Assembly: GCA_900100245.1 (NCBI GenBank)
Contig: FNEU01000009.1
Location: 1 to 64,000 of the forward strand
From: Lachnospiraceae bacterium G41
GTDB lineage: Bacteria; Bacillota; Clostridia; Lachnospirales; Lachnospiraceae
DNA length: 64,000 nt
Direction: 5' to 3'
Within the stretch, counting starts at the first letter, position 1, and each line of letters starts with the position of its first letter. Positions 17,393-26,556 of this stretch are shown in pieces. Below the pieces are notes generated by a model that saw only the letters and a program-made list of their open reading frames with translations, was not told where the DNA came from and made no database searches. Made by a program: the position numbers and the translations under genes.

Positions 17393-18646
17393 ATGAACAC
17401 TGCTAAAAGATTTGTAACCCGGTTAACCGCTTTTATGCTCGCAATTTGCGTAAGTTTTTTATCTTCGTGTGCGCCAAAAAAAGTTGTAGTCGAAGAATAT
17501 CCCGGAATCGAAACGGTTGAAGAAACCGAGACTGAAATTCCTGAAAAAGAGGAGGAGAAGGAAATTCCGGTTGAAGATTTTGATGCTTACCCCGGTGGCA
17601 TGACAGACAAAGAATTTGAAGAATTTATAGCCATTCCGGATCCCTTTGAGGAAACCGGCAAATTCCGATTTTGCCACAAGGCTATTCCGGAATACTTAGC
17701 CAGACAATACAGAGAAAAACCGGAGATAATTTATGTAGCCAAAGAAATGATGGATGCCGTATATAACGGCAAACCGGAATTTGATATTCCGCCGGAATAT
17801 GTATTAACTGATTATGACCCTTTAATAGCTGAAGACCTGGCGAAGAAGTCCTGCCCTTTGGCTGATGCCTGCACTTTTGGTATGGATGAAGATGGGCTTC
17901 ATTATTATATTAGTTATTTTCCGAAGGTACAATTCCAATTGGATGAAGATGGCAATTTGGCTGACGAAATATCTGATTATTCTCTACTTGAACAGGATGA
18001 AGCCATAATAATGGTTGAAGACTTCACGGATTATATTCAGACATTAATAGACAATAATGTTAAGGCTGAAGATTCCGATATGGAAAAAGCGGAGAAAATC
18101 TTTGAAGCACTGACAAAAGAAATATCTTACAGGGAAAGAAAAACCGGAGAAGATCAGATGTTTTTTGAATCCGAGGAAGAGATGGTTGAAGCTTGGAACA
18201 ATCAGACTTATCTGGTCGAGGATATTATAAATGATAAAGCAACGACTCAGCCCAGACTTGCTATGTTGTATCAGTACATCCTGACACAGCTTAATATAGA
18301 GTGCATGACAGTTTCTTCATCGGGATCATATAACAATCAGGGCATTGAAAGACTTGATAATGAAATGGGCACCAGAGGACGAAATATCTGGAATGTGGTT
18401 GTAGCAGACGGCAAAGCGTATAACTGCGATCTGGCATGTGAAATACTTACATATGAATATGATAAAAGTTTTAGTGCTGACTGCGAACCTCAAATGAAGT
18501 ATTTTGGCATGAGTGATTCCACTATGGCAAAGACATTTATTATATCATCCAGATCAAGGTTGTTTTATTATGATGCCGATTTATGGGCAATGGAAAGCGG
18601 CCCGATGAATATGGTTCCGGAATGTGTTGAAGATTATAAACATTAA
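17393..18646 (+). CDS. Lipoprotein with pseudo-transglutaminase domain, paralog 2 of 4
   Basis: 417 residues from ATG 17393 (GGGAGG at 17381-17386). Lipobox LSSC, Cys 25. The family tag appears as VEEYPGIE and the acidic segment as MTDKEFEEFIAIPDPFE. The transglutaminase-like core reads LYQYILTQLNIECMTVSSSG, then NIWNVVVADGKAYNCD, then KYFGMSD. The Cys position is Gln and the usual catalytic His is Asn (RNIWN). It starts 50 nt after paralog 1 and is followed 39 nt later by paralog 3, so the four genes read as one tandem duplication series. Confidence 0.75.
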   Translation: MNTAKRFVTRLTAFMLAICVSFLSSCAPKKVVVEEYPGIETVEETETEIPEKEEEKEIPVEDFDAYPGGMTDKEFEEFIAIPDPFEETGKFRFCHKAIPEYLARQYREKPEIIYVAKEMMDAVYNGKPEFDIPPEYVLTDYDPLIAEDLAKKSCPLADACTFGMDEDGLHYYISYFPKVQFQLDEDGNLADEISDYSLLEQDEAIIMVEDFTDYIQTLIDNNVKAEDSDMEKAEKIFEALTKEISYRERKTGEDQMFFESEEEMVEAWNNQTYLVEDIINDKATTQPRLAMLYQYILTQLNIECMTVSSSGSYNNQGIERLDNEMGTRGRNIWNVVVADGKAYNCDLACEILTYEYDKSFSADCEPQMKYFGMSDSTMAKTFIISSRSRLFYYDADLWAMESGPMNMVPECVEDYKH

Positions 18647-18685
18647 TTGATGGTGAATTATGCGTTATGCGAGGAGGAAACAGAC

Positions 18686-19939
18686 ATGATTGGAAAACGT
18701 AAATTTGCTGCAGGCACTAAAAGAATTTTCACCTTAATCATCTCAGTAATAACGGTTTTTTCACTTTTGCCGCTTACAGGATGTGAAAAAGAAAAAAAGA
18801 TAGAGGATTATCCCGAACCCGAGATAATCGAAACAGAGAACACTAATTCCTCAGAAATTCCCGAAATAATGGAAGTGGCAGATGAATTTCCGGATGAAAT
18901 GACCGAGGAGGAATTTGAAGAATTAATCGCAATTCCCGATCCCTTTGAATCAGATCATTTTGTTTATTGTCCCGATGCCATTCCGGTTTCGTTAGCAAGG
19001 GGTTTCAGAGAAAAACCTAAAATAATCAAAAATGCAAAATATATTCTGATGGCTGTGTATGAGGGAAAAAAGAATGTGGAAATTCCCGAAAAAGATGCTA
19101 TCAGCAACCATGATTTTCAGGCAGCTATAGATTTGGCAAAGCTTTCCAATCCCATAGCAGCAGGTATTGATGGCGGGAATTCGGAAGACGGAACAGCTTT
19201 CTTTATAATGAATTTTCCAAGAATCATTTTACATGGAGACGAAGTGGCCGGAGATGAAGTCGAAGTGGAAGAAGCCGATGCAGATGAAATTAAGTCTAAA
19301 ACCGAAAGCCTTCTTGATTATGTAGTCGATACGATAAATAATAATGTTTCGCCTGAGGATTCGGATATTGAAAAAGCAGAGGCTATATATAAAGCACTGG
19401 CTTCAGATTTCACCCCCGTGATGAGACAACATAATGTAGAAGAATATGTTATTGACGACGATGGTACGGCCTACGTTCAGCCTACTCTTTCACATACTTT
19501 GATTGAAGATTTTCCCGAAGGAGAACTGGATAATCTGGAAATCTCTCAATTATACCAGTTTATATTGACCCAGCTTAATATCGAATGTATGACGGTTGCT
19601 TCATACGGTAATTATACGTCACAAAATGTTGAAGAACTTGACGACTTGATGTCCGACAACTGGTATGAGGTATGGAATGTTGTAGTTTGCGACGGAAAGG
19701 CGTATAATTGTGATTTGTTTTTTGAGATTGCGGTACTGCAAAAACAAAGAATAAAGAATCAGTATGCCGATCCTGATATGACATACTTCGGAATGAGCGA
19801 TGCGTTAAGAAACAAATCATTTGAAGCGAACAAAGATAAACTCGCAGAGTATACATTTAAGGACCCGTACGAAACAGAAGCTTGTCAGGTTAAGGGCAGT
19901 ATAGTCCCGGTATGCGTTGATGATTATTACTTAAGGTAA
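18686..19939 (+). CDS. Lipoprotein with pseudo-transglutaminase domain, paralog 3 of 4
   Basis: 417 residues from ATG 18686 with GAGGAGG 8 nt upstream. Lipobox LTGC with Cys 33, followed by IEDYPEPEI. The acidic segment is MTEEEFEELIAIPDPFE. The core reads LYQFILTQLNIECMTVASYG, then EVWNVVVCDGKAYNCD, then YFGMSD. The catalytic Cys position is Asn and the His position is not His. Identity to paralogs 1 and 2 is highest in this C-terminal core and in the EDYPEPE tag after the lipid anchor. Residues between about 160 and 260 vary most among the paralogs. Confidence 0.75.
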   Translation: MIGKRKFAAGTKRIFTLIISVITVFSLLPLTGCEKEKKIEDYPEPEIIETENTNSSEIPEIMEVADEFPDEMTEEEFEELIAIPDPFESDHFVYCPDAIPVSLARGFREKPKIIKNAKYILMAVYEGKKNVEIPEKDAISNHDFQAAIDLAKLSNPIAAGIDGGNSEDGTAFFIMNFPRIILHGDEVAGDEVEVEEADADEIKSKTESLLDYVVDTINNNVSPEDSDIEKAEAIYKALASDFTPVMRQHNVEEYVIDDDGTAYVQPTLSHTLIEDFPEGELDNLEISQLYQFILTQLNIECMTVASYGNYTSQNVEELDDLMSDNWYEVWNVVVCDGKAYNCDLFFEIAVLQKQRIKNQYADPDMTYFGMSDALRNKSFEANKDKLAEYTFKDPYETEACQVKGSIVPVCVDDYYLR

Positions 19940-19990
19940 TATTTTTCATAAAATAAAAAACAGTGTCTAAAAGACACGCAAAGGAATTAT

Positions 19991-21226
19991 ATGAATAAAA
20001 GAAATGCCGGTTACAAAAAATGTTTAAAAAGACTTTTGTCTTTTATGATGTCTGCTTTATTTGTGTTTTCACTTTTCGCAGGAAGCGGATGTAACAAAGC
20101 CAAAACAATTGAGGATTATCCCGAGCCCGTTACGGTAACTGCATCTGTGGATACCGAAGAAGACGGCGAAAACGAGAATACTGCAGATACAAGCGCAAAG
20201 CCTGCCGAAGATGAAGAGGTACTCGATGAAGTATTATCACCCGAGTATGATTCATTAAGGGAAAAGGGTGAGTTTGAATTCAACCCTACAGCGGTTAATC
20301 CGTTATACAAAATGGAGATGAAGAAGAACCCCAAGATTATCAAGGTAACCAAGGAAATTCTGGCGGCTGTGCATGATGCAAAACCTTCATTTGAATTAAC
20401 CGACGAGCTATCGTGCAGTGAAGCTGAATTTAAAATTGCCTGGGCGCTTGCGGAGATTTCAAGTCCCGTTGTGTACGATGTGTATTATGATACCGAAGAT
20501 TCGGAAACGTATACCATAACTTATTTCCCTACATTCGAATACAACGAATTTAACGAAAGAAATGTTACTGGCGGAATAAGTGAAGAAGAAGCAAAGGAAA
20601 AAATAGACGCATTCAAAGAAGTCTGCGAGAAAATGATTAACGAGACCCTAACCGATAAAGACGATGACATGCAGCGTGCGGCTAAAATATATAAAAAACT
20701 TATTGAAACATATGAGTTTAGATACCCGGATTTTGAAAGCAGAAATATAGAAGATTCGGAAGAGGGAATTGTGACCGATTCCTTTGAGACGAACACTTTC
20801 CTCGTAGATCAGGTTTTAGAGGGAAAACTTGGCGCATGGCAGTTTTTGGATTTATATGAAGGCCTTTTGGTTCAGCTTAATGTGGAATCCATGATGGTAG
20901 GTGCCTTAGGACAGTACCATAAACAGGATTATTCATTGCTTGACGCTACCATGACCTATGATTCAAGTGACAGCAGCTTTGTATGGACTATAGTTTATTA
21001 CGACGACAAAGCTTACCACTGCGATATTCTAATGGATAAAATGGCACTTGACAGCCAGAGAGAATCCTTTGAAGAATACGAGTCCGATATGCTTTATTTC
21101 GGAATGAGTGATGAGAGAAGACAAAAGTCATTCACCATTTATTTCACCAGAGGATTTGAAACCGTCAACCCCGTCAATTCAACGAGCGTTCCGGTATGTG
21201 AAGAGGATTATAAGCTGGAATTGTAA
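19991..21226 (+). CDS. Lipoprotein with pseudo-transglutaminase domain, paralog 4 of 4
   Basis: 411 residues. The longer signal (MNKRNAGYKKCLKRLLSFMM...) ends in lipobox GSGC, Cys 35, then IEDYPEPVT. This is the most divergent member: the MTDEEFEEF segment is lost, and the core reads LYEGLLVQLNVESMMVGALG, then FVWTIVYYDDKAYHCD, then YFGMSDERR. Here even WN of HAWN has become WT, and the Cys position is Ala. It is separated from paralog 3 by 51 nt containing a small GTGTCT/AGACAC hairpin without a T tract, and is followed by a strong bidirectional terminator. Confidence 0.7.
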   Translation: MNKRNAGYKKCLKRLLSFMMSALFVFSLFAGSGCNKAKTIEDYPEPVTVTASVDTEEDGENENTADTSAKPAEDEEVLDEVLSPEYDSLREKGEFEFNPTAVNPLYKMEMKKNPKIIKVTKEILAAVHDAKPSFELTDELSCSEAEFKIAWALAEISSPVVYDVYYDTEDSETYTITYFPTFEYNEFNERNVTGGISEEEAKEKIDAFKEVCEKMINETLTDKDDDMQRAAKIYKKLIETYEFRYPDFESRNIEDSEEGIVTDSFETNTFLVDQVLEGKLGAWQFLDLYEGLLVQLNVESMMVGALGQYHKQDYSLLDATMTYDSSDSSFVWTIVYYDDKAYHCDILMDKMALDSQRESFEEYESDMLYFGMSDERRQKSFTIYFTRGFETVNPVNSTSVPVCEEDYKLEL

Positions 21227-21246
21227 AAGAAATTATAAAAGAGAGC

Positions 21247-21297
21247 AAAAAAATGGGAGCCGGGCACGCTACGCGAGCCGGGCTCCCATTTTTTTAT
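21247..21297. terminator. Bidirectional terminator built from the GTGCCTGGCTC repeat
   Basis: AAAAAAATGGGAGCC pairs with GGCTCCCATTTTTTT, giving A and T tracts on both sides, so it can end the lipoprotein series from the left and the TIR gene from the right. Positions 21257-21285 (GAGCCGGGCACG, then CTACGCGAGCCGGGCTC) are an inverted copy of the repeat at 21300-21328. Confidence 0.85.
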
Positions 21298-21299
21298 CA

Positions 21300-21328
21300 G
21301 TGCCTGGCTCGCGTAGCGTGCCTGGCTC
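21300..21328 (+). repeat. Dispersed GTGCCTGGCTC repeat, copy 2
   Basis: GTGCCTGGCTC, GCGTAGC, GTGCCTGGCTC: two direct 11-mers around a short GC-rich core. It lies in inverted orientation to 21257-21285, so the two copies together could form a cruciform or long hairpin. Other copies are at 28087, 42672 and 62669. Confidence 0.8.
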
Positions 21329-21339
21329 TGTCAAAATCT

Positions 21340-24333
21340 TTAATCTGCAAGATTATATTTTTCGAGAATCAATTGTGACGGAATATAATTTGCCAGCACT
21401 TTATTTGATTCATAGATCAGATCGTCGTAGCTGTAACGCTTGGTCGTAAATAATGCATTTTCTTTGCCGGAGCTTGCCTGATACAGAAAAGCATTTCTCG
21501 AAGGAATGTAATTTGCTTTAAAAGGAAGGTAAGCAATAGCATCGAGATCTTCATTAAACACAAGTGTTTTAAGATTTACATTCATTACATAGATTTGTTG
21601 CGCAGGATAGTATCTTAATGTATCAAATTCTGCCGAAGTCATGCTGGTAAAGTTGAAGGTTTTAATTAGTTCAACAGTATCGTCAAAACGGTAGAATTCT
21701 ATGATTCCGTCCACGTATGCAATGGAGAAAATATTTGAATCGCCAAATACTCTGAAACCGTCATGATTGCTTAATAATCGCTTGCCGGTGAATACGGGCT
21801 TCATGCCTTTGTCTTTGTATATTTCTATGGCGCCCGATTCTCTTTTAACCGCATAAAAACTTTTATTAAGACCATAAACCGTTATACTCTCATCCGAAGG
21901 AATATCGGGCTTGAAGAGGTCTTCTACGGCACCTGTGGTCAAGGAGTAAAGGAAAATATGTCCTTCTTTGTCTCTTCCGCTGTAGATATAATTTCTGTCA
22001 TTTGTAACGCCGCCTTCATCAAATGCAGGGACGTCTAACGAAGGAACTTCTTTGACTACCGAGCCGTCTGACAGATTGTATATTTTAAGTCCGAATCCGT
22101 AATTTGCAAGATACTCGCTTCCGTCTCCTACGAAGGTAGTGTATGAATAATCCTCCGCCATCTCACATAAAGGAGTGGTTGAATCTAATGAGTATAACTC
22201 AATCGAGTCTGTACTGCTTTCTTTTCGAATAAACTGATCTGCATCATTTAAACACAGGGTGTTCGAATAACCGCATTCAAACAAAGCTTCATCATCGTTA
22301 TCTTTATACTTGAACATTGAAACATACGATGTTCCATGATACTGTACGAACATATTGCCGTAACCAAGCATAAATTTCTCGGCAGTGATTTCAGGTCGAT
22401 TGTTAAAAAGTGCCGAATAGTACAAATCGTTGTATCCGTCAATGTATCCGTATTGATTGCAATCGGAAGTTAATAAAGCCGCACCGTTATTGTCTAATGT
22501 TACAAGATTGCAAACCTTTGAATATGCATTAAGTGTGTTGATTTCATCACCTGTTGTTAAGTCGATGACATAAAGGCAGTCATATCCTGTGGCGTAAATA
22601 TATGTTGAATCTGCGCTTACTTTCATATCGTACACATAACCGGGAAGATGATTTTTCCATTTTTCTTTCCCGGTAGTTCTGTCGAGACAATAAAGATAAC
22701 AGTCTTCGACAAAAAAGCTGTCGGTGGGAGCTGAACCCGCATAGAATATTTCCTCATCGGATATAGCCAGTGCACAACCGTTATCAAGAGGAATTTCCGC
22801 GGAGATTAAACTGTCGGATTCAATATCAAGGATTCCGACAAAAGAAGTTTCCTTAAAGGCTTCGGCACAGGAGAAGCTAAGCGTATTTCCGTCACTTGAT
22901 AATACTACGTCATAGAAGTTTGGAGATGAGAGGCTTTCATCAATCTCAGAGATACTGTGAGTTGAAATGCAGTTTCCTGTTTTAGCATCAAAAACATCAA
23001 TGTCATCACTCGTGATAATAACAAATTTGTCATCCCTTAAGAATCGATACATTTTACCAGGGAAATTCTCAGAGCCGTTAGGATTTGCAAATTCACTTTC
23101 GGTATTGTCGGAAAGATTGAGTTTGTAAATCTTTTTGTTATCACTGTATAAAAGAGTGTCGGAATTTATAAATTCAAAAGTCAACTCAGTTTTGATGTAA
23201 CTTTCGGTATTTAAAGTTTTATAGAAGAGCTCCTTGCCCGTTTCGGCATCCCACACATGAAGATTCCTGCAGGCGTCGAGAGTTGCAACTTTTTTATAAT
23301 CCTGAGATACCTTGGCTGCTTCAATCGTTGATTCCGAATCAAATGTTCTGCCTGAAAAGAGGCAATCATAGTCCGCGTATACTTCTAGTGCATTTGCCAG
23401 AGCATACTCGGTTTTGGCGGTATAAGGATATGAATCATCCTTGGAAGAAGTGGGCATTACACGTCGAAGCGCATAAACGGCGTCATATTTTCTGCCCTGT
23501 TTAATGAGGCTTTCGGCATTGTTGGTTGTTGCCTCTGCCAGATTTATCTGTGCTTCGAGGAACTGTTCCTCAATCTGATTTTTCTGCTCTTGTATCTGCT
23601 TGGACTGAGCCTCTATCTCCGAATACTGTTTTTTAATCTCGGCGTTCTGGTCCAAAATCATTTCAGACTGATTTATGATCTTAAACATAAGACCCATACA
23701 AACCGCACTAAAAAGCATCAAAGCAGCGGCTATGGCAGATACGATAGAGATAGTACGTCTCATTGCACGCTCTTTATGACGCTGTTTTAATTCATCGTAA
23801 TTAAGGCCGAACATAGCGGCACAGATTCGAAGTATTGCATCGTTCATGGCTTTTTTAATGGCCTTATTGTTCTTACCTCTTACATCTGCCGCAAGTGGTT
23901 CAAATATACGATATTTGGTCTCTCTGGTACCGTCGGGATTTATTACTTCATAGGCTTCTTTTGTAAGAGCTTCGGGGAAGGATTCTTCGGGCTCGCCTTC
24001 TGCAAGGACAGCAAGAACCTTATCTCTTCCGTGAAGCTTGATAAAGGTTTCGATTTCTTTTTTACACCATTCCGATTCCGGGAGTCTCGGGGTACAGATA
24101 ACCAAAAGATAATCAGAGTTTTCCAAAGCCTCAGTGATGGGGTCGGACAGATTACTTGCAAGCGGCAGTTCGTCCTGATCGCGGAATACTCTCTCTATTT
24201 TCTTTTTGCCCGTGGGGGATTTAACGTTTTTAGGAAGTTTAAAAGACTCGAGTTTTTTATGAAGAGTCGTTGCGACAAATTTATCAAGTTCAGAATGTCT
24301 GTAGCTTATAAAAGCATCGTATTTACTGCTCAT
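21340..24333 (-). CDS. TIR domain, transmembrane segment, coiled coil and beta-propeller protein
   Basis: 997 residues from ATG at 24331-24333, with GGAAAGGGA upstream on this strand. Residues 3-125 are a TIR domain (YDAFISYRH; SEWCKKEIETF, with the Glu at the TIR NADase catalytic position near residue 93). A membrane span lies at about 195-218, followed by a Gln/Glu-rich coiled coil (222-262) and a helical NNAESLIKQGRKYDAVYALR segment. The remaining 650 residues are WD40/PQQ-like propeller repeats (e.g. NLHVWDAETGKEL, CLDRTTGKEKW, VIDLTTGDE). It has no signal peptide, so the TIR domain is likely cytoplasmic and the propeller outside. Signalling or immune NADase are both possible; no partner gene is adjacent. 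Confidence 0.85.
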   Translation of the reverse strand: MSSKYDAFISYRHSELDKFVATTLHKKLESFKLPKNVKSPTGKKKIERVFRDQDELPLASNLSDPITEALENSDYLLVICTPRLPESEWCKKEIETFIKLHGRDKVLAVLAEGEPEESFPEALTKEAYEVINPDGTRETKYRIFEPLAADVRGKNNKAIKKAMNDAILRICAAMFGLNYDELKQRHKERAMRRTISIVSAIAAALMLFSAVCMGLMFKIINQSEMILDQNAEIKKQYSEIEAQSKQIQEQKNQIEEQFLEAQINLAEATTNNAESLIKQGRKYDAVYALRRVMPTSSKDDSYPYTAKTEYALANALEVYADYDCLFSGRTFDSESTIEAAKVSQDYKKVATLDACRNLHVWDAETGKELFYKTLNTESYIKTELTFEFINSDTLLYSDNKKIYKLNLSDNTESEFANPNGSENFPGKMYRFLRDDKFVIITSDDIDVFDAKTGNCISTHSISEIDESLSSPNFYDVVLSSDGNTLSFSCAEAFKETSFVGILDIESDSLISAEIPLDNGCALAISDEEIFYAGSAPTDSFFVEDCYLYCLDRTTGKEKWKNHLPGYVYDMKVSADSTYIYATGYDCLYVIDLTTGDEINTLNAYSKVCNLVTLDNNGAALLTSDCNQYGYIDGYNDLYYSALFNNRPEITAEKFMLGYGNMFVQYHGTSYVSMFKYKDNDDEALFECGYSNTLCLNDADQFIRKESSTDSIELYSLDSTTPLCEMAEDYSYTTFVGDGSEYLANYGFGLKIYNLSDGSVVKEVPSLDVPAFDEGGVTNDRNYIYSGRDKEGHIFLYSLTTGAVEDLFKPDIPSDESITVYGLNKSFYAVKRESGAIEIYKDKGMKPVFTGKRLLSNHDGFRVFGDSNIFSIAYVDGIIEFYRFDDTVELIKTFNFTSMTSAEFDTLRYYPAQQIYVMNVNLKTLVFNEDLDAIAYLPFKANYIPSRNAFLYQASSGKENALFTTKRYSYDDLIYESNKVLANYIPSQLILEKYNLAD

Positions 24334-24377
24334 ATCCAATTCCCTTTCCGAAATAGACGATAATAACAATCTATGTA

Positions 24378-24386
24378 ATTATATCA
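24378..24386 (-). promoter_or_regulatory. Extended -10 element for the TIR gene
   Basis: On the minus strand this reads TGATATAAT, an extended -10 (TGnTATAAT) about 45 nt before the ATG. No good -35 box is visible at 16-18 nt, which is normal for extended -10 promoters. The rest of the 260-bp divergent gap (24334-24594) shows nothing else I can name. Confidence 0.5.
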
Positions 24387-24594
24387 CATTTACGGGCTTC
24401 GTGTTGTGCGTTTTAATCAAATGTAATATACTTTTATTATGGAGATACTTCTTCTTATAATTCGACTTCTCATTCATCGTTTTTTGCTATCCGAAGTAAA
24501 AGAAGTGAAGACAAAAAATGATATATTATGGGCAGAATATAAGTAGTATATGTTTTTAAACATCGTAAAATGGGAGTATCAGGAGGGTAAAATA

Positions 24595-25716
24595 ATGAGC
24601 ATTGATTTAAGCACTATGCCTAAATTGGGTTTCGGACTTATGCGTCTGCCCGAAAAAGACGGCGTTATCGATCATGAGCAGGTTTGCAAAATGGTTGACA
24701 GCTACATGAATGCAGGCATGAATTATTTTGATACCGCATATGTTTACCACGGAGGCAAATCCGAAGTAGCGGCAAGAGAAGCACTTGTTAAAAGATATCC
24801 CAGAGAAAGCTTTATGATTGCAACCAAGCTTCCTGCATGGGAAATCAAAAGATACGAGGATATCGACAGAATTTTCGATGAACAGTGTGAAAGAGCGGGC
24901 GTTGATTATTTTGATTTTTATCTTCTTCATTCCATCGAAGACGGCTCGAATTATGATACATACGAAAAATATGACTGTTTCTCATGGGGACTTAAAAAGA
25001 AAGAAGAAGGCAGGATTAAGCATTTCGGATTTTCATATCACGGCAGTCCCGAACTTTTGAGCGAGGTTCTCGACAAACATCCTGAGGTTGAATTCGTACA
25101 AATCCAGCTTAACTACCTCGACAGAACAAACCCTGTGGTTCGTTCCGAGGAACTTTACAATATTCTTCACGAAAGAAATATACCCATCATCGTAATGGAG
25201 CCCGTAAGAGGCGGTGCACTTGCATCAATGGCTCCCGAAATCGAAGAGAAGTTTAAAAAAGTTCATCCCGACAAATCCGTTGCCTCATGGGCACTTCGCT
25301 TCGTAGGTTCGCTTCCCGGAGTAATGACAATTCTTTCGGGAATGTCCAGCGAAGAGCAGATGAACGACAATATAAATACTTTTAAGAATTTCGAGCCTTT
25401 AACGGACGAGGAATTCGCGGTTGTAAACGAAGTCACATCGGATATCCTTAATATGAAGCAGATTGGATGTACCGCATGTAAATACTGCTGTGACGGCTGC
25501 CCCATGCAGATAAGCATTCCCGATGTATTCAGAACCATCAATACGCTTCGCCGTTATCCCGATGACTGGAGAGCGAAAAACTTCTACGCAGGCGTGGCTT
25601 CACGCGGCGGCAAAGCTTCCGACTGCATCGGTTGCGGTCAGTGCGAGAGCGTATGTCCTCAGCATCTTCCCATCATAGAACTCATGCAGGAAGCTGCAGG
25701 AATATTGGATAAATAA
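24595..25716 (+). CDS. Aldo/keto reductase with C-terminal 4Fe-4S ferredoxin-like domain
   Basis: 373 residues from ATG 24595, with AGGAGGG upstream. The N-terminal barrel starts LGFGLMRLP. The catalytic Tyr lies in NYFDTAYVYHGGKSE, and the core strand is FYLLHSIED. The C-terminus has Cys clusters CTACKYCCDGCPMQI and CIGCGQCESVCPQHLPI, the 4Fe-4S-binding tail found in a clostridial subfamily of putative AKR oxidoreductases. Probably an anaerobic redox enzyme; the substrate is unknown. Confidence 0.88.
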   Translation: MSIDLSTMPKLGFGLMRLPEKDGVIDHEQVCKMVDSYMNAGMNYFDTAYVYHGGKSEVAAREALVKRYPRESFMIATKLPAWEIKRYEDIDRIFDEQCERAGVDYFDFYLLHSIEDGSNYDTYEKYDCFSWGLKKKEEGRIKHFGFSYHGSPELLSEVLDKHPEVEFVQIQLNYLDRTNPVVRSEELYNILHERNIPIIVMEPVRGGALASMAPEIEEKFKKVHPDKSVASWALRFVGSLPGVMTILSGMSSEEQMNDNINTFKNFEPLTDEEFAVVNEVTSDILNMKQIGCTACKYCCDGCPMQISIPDVFRTINTLRRYPDDWRAKNFYAGVASRGGKASDCIGCGQCESVCPQHLPIIELMQEAAGILDK

Positions 25717-25752
25717 AATAGCAATGAATTAAGTGAATTATAGGAGGGTATC

Positions 25753-26166
25753 ATGGCTTGTTTTTTAGTTCCGGGTACGGAAGCAATCGTAACCACAATC
25801 GTTACGGCGGTTGTAAAAAAGAAAGAAAAAAATGATTTAAAAAAGGCATCATATGAAGGAACAAGTGCCGCAGAAAAGATCGGCACAAAGTTTTCCGTAA
25901 AACTTGGATGGCTCAATAAAATGCTATGGGGCGGAAGTGCACTCCTTGCTTTCGAGCATATCTGGCACGGTGAAGTTATTCCGACATTTCCTTTCCTCAC
26001 CGCAGTTAAAGAAGGCGAGGTAGGCGGAATGCTTGCAGAAATGGGAACCGCGGGCGTAACCATGGCTGTGCTTGTAACTGCTGCATGGGCAGGAATGGTG
26101 ATTGTTTCTTCAATCATCGAAAAACGTCAGGCAGAGAATACCGATTCAAAGGAGGTAAAAGTATGA
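25753..26166 (+). CDS. Small membrane protein, first of a coupled pair
   Basis: 137 residues, RBS GGAGGG. A hydrophobic N-terminus (VPGTEAIVTTIVTAVV), a Lys-rich cytoplasmic stretch, a short span near WLNKMLWGGSALLAFEHIWH and a clear C-terminal span (GVTMAVLVTAAWAGMVIVSS) suggest two or three membrane segments. I do not recognise the family. The stop codon overlaps the next start (ATGA at 26163-26166), which implies translational coupling and a joint function of the two proteins. The next genes downstream are larE-larB-larC. Confidence 0.65.
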   Translation: MACFLVPGTEAIVTTIVTAVVKKKEKNDLKKASYEGTSAAEKIGTKFSVKLGWLNKMLWGGSALLAFEHIWHGEVIPTFPFLTAVKEGEVGGMLAEMGTAGVTMAVLVTAAWAGMVIVSSIIEKRQAENTDSKEVKV

Positions 26167-26480
26167 CACTTCTTATTACAATTTTTGCCGCTATTGCCGC
26201 GACTTTGCTTTGGTACAAAAATGCTCCGGACAATTCTATGAGATACGGTACACTTGCGCTTATATACTGGGGTGCTTCATTGATGTGGTTTGCGGATGCG
26301 ATTTTTGAATATGCAGAACTTGGTGCGGAATTCTTTACACCTGCCGCAGCAGACATGTTAAACGATGCATATCTCGGCCTTTGCGTGGTTGCACTCGGAT
26401 TCATTATCTGGATCGTAACGCTTTTAATCAAAGATCCTAAAGGCATTATCAGAAAAATGTTAGTTAAAAAGAACTTATAA
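26163..26480 (+). CDS. Small membrane protein, second of a coupled pair
   Basis: 105 residues from ATG 26163, with AAAGGAGGTAAAAG upstream inside the preceding gene. Three hydrophobic segments: MTLLITIFAAIAATLLW, TLALIYWGASLMWFADAIFE, and LGLCVVALGFIIWIVTLLI. Acidic residues occur in the second span (D, E), which is unusual for a simple anchor. No family recognised. The overlap with the previous gene argues for a two-subunit membrane complex. Confidence 0.65.
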   Translation: MTLLITIFAAIAATLLWYKNAPDNSMRYGTLALIYWGASLMWFADAIFEYAELGAEFFTPAAADMLNDAYLGLCVVALGFIIWIVTLLIKDPKGIIRKMLVKKNL

Positions 26481-26492
26481 AAAAGCCATTCG

Positions 26493-26539
26493 GGGACGGT
26501 TCTAAAATGGTCAAAAAAGCCAAAACGGAACCGTCCCCT
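26493..26539. repeat. GGGGACGGTTC hairpin element
   Basis: GGGGACGGTTC (26493-26503) and GAACCGTCCCC (26529-26539) form a perfect 11-bp stem across a 25-nt loop. No T tract follows, so it is a weak terminator at best. The arms match the proS terminator at 15412-15455. Similar GGGACGGTTC-type dispersed elements are known in Firmicutes and are often attributed to IS200-like (RAYT) transposases. Confidence 0.75.
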
Positions 26540-26556
26540 ATTGGTTCATTTGTGAT

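Noticed and set aside
19963-19977. GTGTCT/AGACAC hairpin between paralogs 3 and 4 as terminator
   Set aside because: Six-bp stem without a T tract; transcription probably continues into paralog 4.
24334-24594. Defence-island partner gene next to the TIR gene
   Set aside because: The gap is only 260 bp with no credible frame, and the neighbours are an aldo/keto reductase and lipoproteins.
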